Shown here: piece by piece, positions 56,717-64,000 of the stretch
How positions within the stretch are numbered: the stretch's first letter is position 1
How the letters are laid out: the number at the start of each line of letters is the position of its first letter
Origin: an uncultured Aquimarina sp.
GTDB lineage: Bacteria; Bacteroidota; Bacteroidia; Flavobacteriales; Flavobacteriaceae
Direction: 5' to 3'
Length of the DNA: 64,000 nucleotides
Assembly: GCA_947500545.1 (NCBI GenBank)
Contig: CANMSO010000002.1
Location: forward strand, 1-64,000
The notes under the pieces: generated by a model
Databases searched by the model: none
What the model was told of the DNA's origin: nothing
Seen by the model: the letters and a program-made list of their open reading frames with translations, nothing else
Translations under genes and position numbers: made by a program

Positions 56717-57554
56717 TCAAAAACTGCCTACGACTTGTATAGTTAATAGCTTGTTTTTTGCGCACTCGGAAAACCCCACGAATTTTCCTCGGTTCGTTTT
56801 CTTTTGTAACTTTAATCTAACCAACACAACTAACCATAAACGAACACGTTAAATTTTCACTATTTATTGTAATAGTCATTTCATTTCGTAACACACCAGC
56901 ACATTCCCCTACATTCCGCTGTTCTACACTTCGGGAAAAGAGCTTCACTAAAACAGTCTTGGACACAATCCCCAATTTTAGCTTTCCATTCCGTTAACCC
57001 TTCCCGCTACGCTGGGAAGGAACACTTCATTCCCTAGCCAAAATCGTGAATCAAGTCCGCTCTCTCAACGGAAAGTCCTCGACTCGGTTTTCTTAACAGA
57101 ATTTCCGGCAAGCCCTTCTTGAGCGCTTACTCGAAAATTCTTAAAAACCAAACCGCTGACTTGCACATTTTAAGGGGTTTATAATGGATAAAGCCTTTGT
57201 TGTTTTTCGGTACAGCGAAAAACAGGCACGACATAACCAATTCTAGATTAAACCCAGCTGCTTATCTCGCTTAACTGTCGGTACGCTCGAACACAACCGG
57301 GTTTAAAAGAATTGCTAATGCCCTTATGGAACTTGTCAAGACTATACGAGTTTTAGTGAAAAATAAGGTTTCTACTTCCTTGAAAACCCTAGGGTTTTAC
57401 TACGTCGCAAACACACCTGATTTATTCCCAAAAAGTCTTGACAAAACCCACTTAATCCATTGTGCGATGCACGGAAGAAATTCAACAAACACCCCTTAAA
57501 ATTTAATCTGTTTTAAATCAATAGGGGAAATATAAATCACTTAAATATTTTATT
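56717..57554. other. Gene-free leader of the conjugative element
   Basis: No gene seen in 838 bases on either strand. The composition is more G+C-rich than the neighbours. Hairpins: CCTTCCC (56999-57005) / GGGAAGG (57014-57020) and TTTTTCG (57203-57209) / CGAAAAA (57216-57222). It ends at the ssb gene. It may hold a replication or leading-region single-strand promoter, or a noncoding RNA (inference). Confidence 0.55.
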
Positions 57555-57899
57555 ATGAGTACTATTAAAAATCACGTACAGTTAATTGGAAACGTTGGAC
57601 AAGAGCCAACAATTACAAACCTTGAAAGCGGAAAGAAAGTAGCCCGTTTTTCAATCGCCACAAATGAAAACTACAAAGACAGTAAAGGCGAAAAGCAGAC
57701 AGATACAAATTGGCATACGGTTGTAGCCTGGGGCAAAACTGCTGAAATCGTAGAGAACTATGTAGGTAAGGGAAAGGAAGTCGGAGTAGTAGGAAAACTA
57801 AAGACGAGAACTTATACAACTGATGATGGCAACCAACGCTATGTAACGGAAGTTGTAGCCGATGAAATCCTTTTACTTGGAAGTAAAGATGACAAGTAA
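57555..57899 (+). CDS. ssb: Single-stranded DNA-binding protein
   Basis: A 114-residue OB-fold SSB (NHVQLIGNVGQEPTITNLESGKKVARFSIATNE). It lacks the long acidic C-terminal tail typical of chromosomal SSB, as is common in mobile elements. First gene of the conjugative-element block. Confidence 0.92.
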   Translation: MSTIKNHVQLIGNVGQEPTITNLESGKKVARFSIATNENYKDSKGEKQTDTNWHTVVAWGKTAEIVENYVGKGKEVGVVGKLKTRTYTTDDGNQRYVTEVVADEILLLGSKDDK

Positions 57900-57911
57900 T
57901 ACCTTAAAATT

Positions 57912-57947
57912 AAAGAGGGCGTAACCGTCTAAAGATGCGCCCTCTTT
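57912..57947 (+). terminator. Intrinsic terminator after ssb
   Basis: AAAGAGGGCG (57912-57921) / CGCCCTCTTT (57938-57947), perfect stem, short T-run after it. Confidence 0.85.
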
Positions 57948-57975
57948 TCATTATCCATATCAAAAAATAGAAACA

Positions 57976-58425
57976 ATGAAGCTCAAAGTTAACGAAATAA
58001 AGATTAGTTACACAGGGGAATTGAAATCCTCAATGTGGCATAAAATAGGCAATTCACAAGATGCGGCAGAATTGCTTTTTGGGGATTGGGATAAAGATAC
58101 CATTGGCATTCAAGAAACTTTTAAGGTAGTCTTACTGAATAACAGCAATAAGGTAAAAGGTGTGTACCAACTTTCGCAGGGCGGAATTACTGGTACATTG
58201 GTAGACCTACGAATATTGTTTGCAGTTATTTTAAAATCCTTATCGGTAGCCATCATTTTAGTACACAATCACCCAAGTGGAAAATTGCAACCTAGTGATG
58301 CGGATAAAAGGCTAACGAACAAGATTAAAAAAGCATCCATGCTTTTTGATATCACCATTCTTGACCATTTGATTTTTGCGCCCGATGGGGATTATTATAG
58401 TTTTTCTGATAACGGAATTTTGTAA
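57976..58425 (+). CDS. RadC-like JAB-domain protein
   Basis: A 149-residue JAB/MPN metalloprotease-like domain with the full JAMM motif (H97, H99, PSDAD to D110: VHNHPSGKLQPSDAD). The helix-hairpin-helix part of full RadC is missing. Common in mobile elements of Bacteroidota. Confidence 0.92.
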   Translation: MKLKVNEIKISYTGELKSSMWHKIGNSQDAAELLFGDWDKDTIGIQETFKVVLLNNSNKVKGVYQLSQGGITGTLVDLRILFAVILKSLSVAIILVHNHPSGKLQPSDADKRLTNKIKKASMLFDITILDHLIFAPDGDYYSFSDNGIL

Positions 58426-58436
58426 AGCAAATAGCT

Positions 58437-58634
58437 ATGGTATATCTCAATTTTACAGACTTGAGCGAAGAGGCTCAAAACCGACTTTTGGAAAATTCTA
58501 AAAAGGATGTAGAACGAAAATTTGGCGATGCTATTCGCAAATACGTAAAGGAAAACTATACCTGTCTTGAAACGATGATTGAGGAAGAAGCATTACGAAA
58601 TTTATATTCCTACACATACGTTTTCAACATATAG
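58437..58634 (+). CDS. Small hypothetical protein of the element
   Basis: A 65-residue protein (MVYLNFTDLSEEAQNRLLENS), mostly helical and acidic, 11 bases after the RadC-like gene and followed by a terminator. I do not recognise a family. Confidence 0.68.
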   Translation: MVYLNFTDLSEEAQNRLLENSKKDVERKFGDAIRKYVKENYTCLETMIEEEALRNLYSYTYVFNI

Positions 58635-58654
58635 ACAGCACTGGGAATTAAGCA

Positions 58655-58685
58655 AACACCTCTAAAGTTTCAGAGGTGTTTTTGT
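58655..58685 (+). terminator. Intrinsic terminator
   Basis: AACACCTCT (58655-58663) / AGAGGTGTT (58672-58680) with T-run. Confidence 0.88.
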
Positions 58686-58998
58686 ATGGAATCAATTTCA
58701 AGTCAATAAAAAAACGTATCTTTATATTGCTGGAAAACAGCACACAAATTAAAGTAAGGTTATCCACTTTTCGACTTTCGCCGATACCCTTACACATCGA
58801 AAAATAACATATCGGAAAATTATTTTCCCTGTAAATGGCACTCGGCTTTTTAGCCGGATTGTATGGATTTTTGTCCCGCGAGCGGGACGAAAAGGAATAG
58901 CAAGAGGGTAACACGCTGCGCGATGTTTCGTATTCTTTTTCGTTTTCAAATAGCTGATTACCAGCAATTTGAATATATTTTAATTTCTTTACAATCAA

Positions 58999-59064
58999 CG
59001 ATTTGCGACAAACGGGCTGGAAACGCCCATTTTTAGGGATGATTTTGCGACAAATCGGCGAAAT
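58999..59064. other. Candidate origin of transfer (oriT)
   Basis: Two direct copies of TTTGCGACAAA (59002-59012, 59044-59054), 42 bases apart, flank a small hairpin GGGC(tggaaac)GCCC. They lie directly before the mobilization gene at 59065. Repeats plus hairpin next to the relaxase genes are the usual oriT setting. Not proven. Confidence 0.5.
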
Positions 59065-59445
59065 ATGGACTCATTTACTGGCATTAGATTTAAAAAAGAA
59101 ACTGCAAAACGTTTCCAAACTTTCTCACGTACATACTTCAAATCGCACACCGAGGCAATGTCCACGATGCTCGATTTTTTCTTCTACAACGAGATTTCCC
59201 CTAAAGAAAAATTAGGTCCAACAGGACGCACCATCGAAGCCAAACTCTTAAAAAGAATTAATGCAGTCATTGCCATAATGCGGGACGTGGAAAAGACACA
59301 AACCAAACCCACGGTGGCAATGATTCAATCGCTTTTTGAAACAGAAGAACCAACCAAAAAACCGCTAATTGTAGAAAAGAAATATGCCGAAGAAAAGAAA
59401 GAAGTGCGCTTTCGTGAAAAGCAAAATACAAGTAATCAACTCTAA
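59065..59445 (+). CDS. BfmA/BtgA-family mobilization protein
   Basis: A 126-residue protein with the family signature FTGIRFKKETAKRFQTFS and SHTEAMSTMLDFFFYNEISP. It is a ribbon-helix-helix-like oriT-binding accessory that works with the relaxase encoded next (family knowledge). The C-terminus is Lys/Glu-rich. Confidence 0.88.
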   Translation: MDSFTGIRFKKETAKRFQTFSRTYFKSHTEAMSTMLDFFFYNEISPKEKLGPTGRTIEAKLLKRINAVIAIMRDVEKTQTKPTVAMIQSLFETEEPTKKPLIVEKKYAEEKKEVRFREKQNTSNQL

Positions 59446-59456
59446 TTTTTTGAATT

Positions 59457-60488
59457 ATGTATATCACAATCACAGCTCACAAATTGGGTGCAAATTACTC
59501 ACAAAGTTCAGCGGATTTTGTGGGGTATTTAGAGAAAGAAAATCAAGGTTTGGAACAACAGGATATGGAACATTTTTTCAATCAATATGGGGATGAGATT
59601 TCCGCTGAAGAAGTGGTTAGAGAAATTGACGGAAATACTGCAAAATTAAAAAAGAAAGAAGCCAAATTTTATTCAATTACGGTCAGTCCTTCTAAGTACG
59701 AATTGAACAGATTACAGAACAGTCGTGAAGATTTAAAAACGTACACCCGTGAGCTGATGAAGGATTATGTGTCTTCCTTCAATCGAGAAATCAACGGGCG
59801 ACCAATTACGGTTAACGATATAAAATACTACGCTAAAATTGAACATCAACGCACCTTTAAGGGTACGGATAAACAGATAAAAGAAAACCAACCTTATGCT
59901 ACAAAAATACTTCAGCTTAAAACGGATATTCGAAATATTCAGGAAGGACGAACTGAAGGGAATATTAAAAAGGTGGAAAAGGAAATCGCCAAACTTGAAC
60001 GACAAGCGCCACACCAACAAAACGGAAAAAGGATAGTTCAAGGAATGGCAAAAGATGGCAACCAAAGTCACATTCATATCATCGTGAGTAGAAAGGATGC
60101 TTCCAATTCCATCAGTCTTTCCCCAGGAAGTAAACATAAGGCTTCAGAGGTTGAGATGCACGGTAAAAATGTAAAACGTGGTTTTGATAGAGACAAATTC
60201 TTTGAAAGAGCAGAAAAGACCTTTGACAAGACCTTTGGTTATAAGCGTAATTATGCAGAGACCTATAAAGCCAAAAAGACCTTCGTTAAAAATCCAAACC
60301 TCTATTTTGCCGCCTTGATGAAACTACCGGCTAATGAAAAGGCATTGGCTTTCAAAATGATTACAAAAACGGGATTACCAATAGTTCCAAGTATTCCAGT
60401 AAATCAAACACAAATTGCACTTCGGGTTTTTAAAAGATTAAGACGTGGTGCGGAAGTGGCCATAAAATCAAGTTCAATAGGAATTTAA
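59457..60488 (+). CDS. Mobilization relaxase, DUF5712 family
   Basis: A 343-residue protein matching the DUF5712/BtgB-type relaxases: MYITITAHKLGANYSQSSADFVGYLEKEN at the start, and HIHIIVSRKD (~200), the likely HUH-type metal-binding motif. Nicks oriT to start transfer. Encoded 11 bases after its accessory gene. Confidence 0.88.
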   Translation: MYITITAHKLGANYSQSSADFVGYLEKENQGLEQQDMEHFFNQYGDEISAEEVVREIDGNTAKLKKKEAKFYSITVSPSKYELNRLQNSREDLKTYTRELMKDYVSSFNREINGRPITVNDIKYYAKIEHQRTFKGTDKQIKENQPYATKILQLKTDIRNIQEGRTEGNIKKVEKEIAKLERQAPHQQNGKRIVQGMAKDGNQSHIHIIVSRKDASNSISLSPGSKHKASEVEMHGKNVKRGFDRDKFFERAEKTFDKTFGYKRNYAETYKAKKTFVKNPNLYFAALMKLPANEKALAFKMITKTGLPIVPSIPVNQTQIALRVFKRLRRGAEVAIKSSSIGI

Positions 60489-60499
60489 AGTACTCAGTT

Positions 60500-61207
60500 A
60501 TGGAAGAAAAATTAAAATCGATAGAAAAAGAAATGAAGTTGTTTGAGCCCAAAATTAAGTTGTTGATTTCAGATTGTATGGATTATATGAAAGGATGTAA
60601 TGACAAGCAATTTGACTTGGCCATAGTTGACCCACCTTATGGAATAGGGATTCATAAAATGAATTTTACCCAGAATCGCAAAGGTGGTTTAGCAACAAGA
60701 GGTGATTACAGTTCTATAAGTGATTGGGATAAAGAAATACCAAAACAAGCATATTGGGATGAACTAATGCGAATTTCAAAAAATCAAATTATTTGGGGAG
60801 GAAACTATTTTCCATTACCACCAACTAGAGGCTGGGTTTTTTGGGATAAGAGAACAGACGCAAAATATAATACGGATTATGCTGATGGTGAATTAGCATG
60901 GACTTCATTTAATAAACCATTACGTTGTTTTCGTTGGTTGTGGAATGGTATGCTTCAACAAAATATGAAAAACAAGCAGATAAGAATTCATCCTACAGAA
61001 AAACCAAAAGCTCTTTATGAATGGTTGCTTATGAATTACGCTAAGAGTGGGGATAAAATTATTGATACTCATTTAGGTAGTGGAAGTATTGCTATGGCTT
61101 GTTGGAATATGAAATATGATTTAGTGGGAATGGATATCAATAATAACTATGTGAAAGCTGCTCAGAAGCGGTTGGATAATTATAGGAAACAGTTAAAGCT
61201 TTTTTAA
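60500..61207 (+). CDS. DNA methyltransferase (N6-adenine or N4-cytosine type)
   Basis: A 235-residue class beta-like methyltransferase: catalytic DPPYGIG (44-50) first and the SAM-binding motif DTHLGSGSIAMACW (~188-201) last, with HPTEKPKALYEWLL between. No restriction enzyme gene is beside it. It lies between relaxase and coupling-protein genes with 11- and 2-base gaps. It may protect the element on entry to a new host (inference). Confidence 0.9.
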   Translation: MEEKLKSIEKEMKLFEPKIKLLISDCMDYMKGCNDKQFDLAIVDPPYGIGIHKMNFTQNRKGGLATRGDYSSISDWDKEIPKQAYWDELMRISKNQIIWGGNYFPLPPTRGWVFWDKRTDAKYNTDYADGELAWTSFNKPLRCFRWLWNGMLQQNMKNKQIRIHPTEKPKALYEWLLMNYAKSGDKIIDTHLGSGSIAMACWNMKYDLVGMDINNNYVKAAQKRLDNYRKQLKLF

Positions 61208-61209
61208 GT

Positions 61210-62646
61210 ATGGAGAGCTTACCTCAAATAATGGCTTTTGTAATAGCCCCGGGATTGTTCATAATCATTGTGATTTACGCTCTTTTTGCTGGCAAAGAAA
61301 ATGCAGCTAAGAGAAATAAATATCAAGTGAAATTTGAATTAAAATCAGGTAGGTTTCAGATTGACAACATAAAACGTGGCGCGTCCATTATCGGTTCTGC
61401 AGGAAGCGGAAAAACCGAAAGCGTTGTATATGGATTTCTAAAACATTTTAGGAAAGAGCGTTTTTGCGGAATCATTCACGACTATAAAGATTTTGAACTG
61501 ACAGAAATGGCTTATCCGCTTTTTAAGGATAGTGATATTCCATTTAAGGTTATTTCCTTTGATAATATCATTCATCGAGTGAATCCTATTGCGCCACGTT
61601 ATTTAGAGAATGAGGAAAGCGTAAATGAAGTTTCTAGAGTATTAATTGAAAACCTTTTGGAACAACGGGAATCTGGAACAACAGGCACAACAAAATTCTT
61701 TAACGATGCAGCTGAAGGGTTAATAGGTGGATTGATTTGGAAACTGAAAACGGACTATCCTAAATACTGTACGCTACCTCATTTAATAGCGATTTATCAA
61801 TTATTGGATACGGATAGTCTTATTCAGTTTTTGGAAACCAATACCACATCAAGAGCAATGGCAGATGCTTTTATAAGTGGAAAGGATTCTGATAGGCAGA
61901 CAGCTGGCGTAAAAAGTACTTTGGCCAATGCATTAAAACGCATTAGCACGCAGCGTATTTTTATGGTACTGTCTACAGATGAAGTTGCATTGAATATAAA
62001 TAGTGAAGAAAATCCGGCAATTATTTCTGTAGTAAACAATCCCAAATATGAAACATCGTATTCGCCTGTGATTGCAACTATTATTCACACCATTACCAAA
62101 CAAATGAGCGTGCGAAATTCTAAGCCTTCATTTTTGTTGATGGAAGAAGCACCTACAATTCGCCTTTTGAATATGCATCGAATTCCAGCAACCTTAAGAA
62201 GCTATGACATAGCAACAATCTATGTAATGCAGGACAAAATTCAGAATGATATGATGTATGGGGACAAGGCGAGTAAAGCCATTTTAAGTAATCTGTCCTA
62301 TCAGTTTTTCGGTAAAGTCAATGACCCGGACACGGCAAAGTATTACGAACGCTTTTTTGAAATTATTAAAGACCCTACGAAAAGTATAAGTAGAGGACAT
62401 AATCTCGATTTTGATACACGGATTACAACAGGCGAAAAAGAAATTCCGAAAATCAGAGCTGATGTTTTCTTTAGACTAAAGCAGGGTGAATTTATAACCT
62501 ATGCTGATGGGAAAGATAAGAAAGTGCAGTTTAAATTGCAGAGGATTGAACGAGAACTTCCTAATGAAACCAGGCAGTTTTCTCAAACAGATTTAGAAGC
62601 TAATTTTGAGCGGGTTTATGATGAAGTTAAATCTATATTCAACTAG
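61210..62646 (+). CDS. traG: Type IV coupling protein, TraG/VirD4 family
   Basis: A 478-residue ATPase: membrane helix at the N-terminus (~7-27), Walker A GSAGSGKTES (62-71), Walker B-like FLLMEEAPT (~314-322). It links the relaxase-DNA complex to the conjugation channel. Shorter than full TraG of about 600-670 residues. Confidence 0.88.
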   Translation: MESLPQIMAFVIAPGLFIIIVIYALFAGKENAAKRNKYQVKFELKSGRFQIDNIKRGASIIGSAGSGKTESVVYGFLKHFRKERFCGIIHDYKDFELTEMAYPLFKDSDIPFKVISFDNIIHRVNPIAPRYLENEESVNEVSRVLIENLLEQRESGTTGTTKFFNDAAEGLIGGLIWKLKTDYPKYCTLPHLIAIYQLLDTDSLIQFLETNTTSRAMADAFISGKDSDRQTAGVKSTLANALKRISTQRIFMVLSTDEVALNINSEENPAIISVVNNPKYETSYSPVIATIIHTITKQMSVRNSKPSFLLMEEAPTIRLLNMHRIPATLRSYDIATIYVMQDKIQNDMMYGDKASKAILSNLSYQFFGKVNDPDTAKYYERFFEIIKDPTKSISRGHNLDFDTRITTGEKEIPKIRADVFFRLKQGEFITYADGKDKKVQFKLQRIERELPNETRQFSQTDLEANFERVYDEVKSIFN

Positions 62647-62649
62647 ATT

Positions 62650-63012
62650 TTAAAAAGGACCTTTCTCTCTCGGCTCTTTACTCGTTACCTTCCATTGGTC
62701 ATTTTGTTTGACGAGCTTAAAGATACCCGACTTTCCATCAAAAGAAGTTTTATATTTTACCCAGACAATTTCACCTTCAGTAGCTTCATCCAAAATTTCA
62801 ACCTTAATTTCTTTGTCAGACTTGGGTATCATATTTTGAACAGTTACCAAACTAGCAAATCCTTTTGAGGTTGTATGCTTTTTCAAGACTGATTCATCTT
62901 TTGAGAAAAAACTTTCTGCAACAATTTTTGCTGTTTCCGAAGGTGTTGAATTCGTTTTTTCGGTACAGGAAATGAATAAAAGTACAAGTGCGCAAATGAC
63001 TAATTTTTTCAT
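62650..63012 (-). CDS. DUF4878-like lipoprotein
   Basis: A 120-residue lipoprotein (LVLLFISCTEKTNS) with an NTF2-like pattern (SETAKIVAESFFSKDESVLKKHTTSKG). Three bases from the end of traG on the opposite strand and 7 bases after traN on the same strand, so it likely belongs to the traM-traN transcript. Confidence 0.75.
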   Translation of the reverse strand: MKKLVICALVLLFISCTEKTNSTPSETAKIVAESFFSKDESVLKKHTTSKGFASLVTVQNMIPKSDKEIKVEILDEATEGEIVWVKYKTSFDGKSGIFKLVKQNDQWKVTSKEPREKGPF

Positions 63013-63019
63013 AATAGTA

Positions 63020-63850
63020 TTAATTTGGGTTATTGATATATCTATGCGCTATTTTAAGTTCAATATTTCGTTCGCCGTTTCTCTCGTTCAATTCTAAAAT
63101 TGCCCTACGGTCATTGGATAATGAGAATTTAGGCATCACATAAACCAATCGTACCATTTTCCCTTCTGTAATTTTTAAAGGTAAATGTTGTTTGTAAATA
63201 GGTTTTTGATACAAACGCTGTAAAGATTTCTTTTTTCCTTTTTGTCGAGTTTCAATAGAAAGGTTCAAGAAATTCATATCGTAATCCAACGTGGAATTAT
63301 TCTCAATCTGGATAACGAAATAGAGTTCTTCTTTATCAAAAACAATATTCTCAATACTCAAAACGATACTTTCATTTCGCTTCTTAATTCGACCTATACG
63401 CTGGTTTCTGTTGAGAAGATAAGAGCAGAATTCTTGATAATAATACGTTCTGTTGTCTATGCTTTTTTCAGAAGTTTCAGCCTTAATCGAATCGGTTACG
63501 ATTGGCTTTTCATTCCCAATACTATTCGATAATGGGATAAAATAATTGAGCTTTGACAGCTGCTTTTTATACCTTACAATATACGAAAAAATTGAACCAT
63601 TTCTATTGACTACCAGTAGATTACTTTCCTTCCCAGGCTTCGCCTGTAACAGTCCAAAATATTGTTCTTTTTCACGATTGTAGGTAAAGACAAAATTATC
63701 CGAACCGGTTATGCCTTGTCGTATGGGTTCTGGAAAAAATAGAGCGACATTTTTAGTGTCGTTTGCATAAATGGTATCGAGGACTGAATTTGTCTGCGCT
63801 TTCGCGAAAGCGGAAATCAATAGAGTCATTATTAAAATAGTTGCTTTCAT
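63020..63850 (-). CDS. traN: Conjugal transfer protein TraN (DUF4138)
   Basis: A 276-residue exported protein (signal MKATILIMTLLISAFAKAQ) with the DUF4138 pattern; part of the outer-membrane side of the Bacteroidota conjugation machine. Overlaps traM by four bases. Confidence 0.88.
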   Translation of the reverse strand: MKATILIMTLLISAFAKAQTNSVLDTIYANDTKNVALFFPEPIRQGITGSDNFVFTYNREKEQYFGLLQAKPGKESNLLVVNRNGSIFSYIVRYKKQLSKLNYFIPLSNSIGNEKPIVTDSIKAETSEKSIDNRTYYYQEFCSYLLNRNQRIGRIKKRNESIVLSIENIVFDKEELYFVIQIENNSTLDYDMNFLNLSIETRQKGKKKSLQRLYQKPIYKQHLPLKITEGKMVRLVYVMPKFSLSNDRRAILELNERNGERNIELKIAHRYINNPN

Positions 63851-64000
63851 AATTTTGGCTTTAGGATTAATCTGTAATTGTTCAATACAGTTACTTTTAC
63901 TCTTCGGTTAGAGCGGCGAAATACTTGTGTAAGTCCGCCCACTTGTGGAACACTAGGGATATTAATATCACCAATGACATCATCTAGTACTTCTCTCGTT
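63847..64000 (-). CDS. traM: Conjugal transfer protein TraM, C-terminal end only
   Basis: The last ~50 residues of a minus-strand frame (DVIGDINIPSVPQVGGL, then VFRRSNRRVKVTVLNNYRL) match the C-terminus of conjugative-transposon TraM. The rest lies beyond the window. Its stop codon overlaps the traN start. Confidence 0.8.
   Translation of the reverse strand, partial: TREVLDDVIGDINIPSVPQVGGLTQVFRRSNRRVKVTVLNNYRLILKPKL

Noticed and set aside
58648..59215. Reading frames on both strands before the mobilization gene
   Set aside because: They overlap the terminator and the candidate oriT and show no family features.
56717..64000. An integrase for the conjugative element
   Set aside because: None found in the window; the element's ends cannot be fixed here.

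Overview
This window comes from the chromosome of a member of the Bacteroidota, most likely a marine Flavobacteriaceae (Aquimarina-like is a guess, not a proof). The signs are type IX secretion (T9SS) C-terminal sorting domains, flavobacterial-type promoters (TANNTTTG-like -7 boxes), AT-rich DNA, many lipoproteins with short Cys lipoboxes, a TPR/LuxR-like membrane regulator, Bacteroidota-type precursor peptides, a DUF4286 protein, and a Bacteroidota conjugation module (BfmA/BtgA-like, DUF5712-like, TraG, TraM/TraN).

Layout. (1) 1-12,035: a surface-protein locus. It holds the end of a repeat-rich T9SS protein, a small GG-leader peptide gene on the other strand, a TPR/LuxR-like membrane regulator, a shorter paralogue of that regulator without the TPR part, a YadA-head-like T9SS adhesin, and a giant leucine-rich-repeat T9SS protein with a co-transcribed lipoprotein. 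The direct repeat TGACACC-TTT-TGACACC lies exactly 33 bases before the -7 box of three promoters here, including that of the short regulator, and marks a probable local regulon. (2) 12,040-23,659 (all minus strand): a near-complete reductive pyrimidine catabolism operon: PreT/PreA dihydropyrimidine dehydrogenase, dihydropyrimidinase, beta-ureidopropionase, an omega-aminotransferase, a CoA-acylating semialdehyde dehydrogenase, an NCS1 transporter with an unusual extracytoplasmic insertion and an SSS symporter. An S23/four-helix-bundle gene is embedded in it. (3) 23,968-41,049: mostly ordinary core genes (mgtE, rsmA, serS, ribF, pth, rplY, prs) with some accessory ones, including an orphan Cys-rich peptide at 27,521. 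(4) 41,197-57,554: starts with a tRNA-Leu next to a truncated tRNA-Leu copy, then an accessory region rich in secreted hydrolases. It has a GntR-headed operon of exported enzymes, a sigma/anti-sigma-like pair, a broken P1-family peptidase gene, a membrane winged-helix regulator, an FKBP lipoprotein and two tandem serine hydrolases. (5) 56,717-64,000: the edge of an integrative conjugative or mobilizable element: gene-poor leader, ssb, radC-like gene, probable oriT, mobilization proteins, a DNA methyltransferase placed between relaxase and coupling-protein genes, and convergent traM-traN genes. No integrase is visible; it would lie outside the window.

How it fits together. Region 1 looks like a self-contained switch for surface adhesins. 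Region 2 would import pyrimidines and turn them into beta-alanine or beta-aminoisobutyrate and then acetyl- or propionyl-CoA. Regions 4 and 5 are the accessory part: core genes stop at the tRNA-Leu, and what follows is lineage-specific or mobile. The strongest candidates for something undescribed are the fixed-spacing operator with its long/short regulator pair, and the two unpaired precursor-like peptides.
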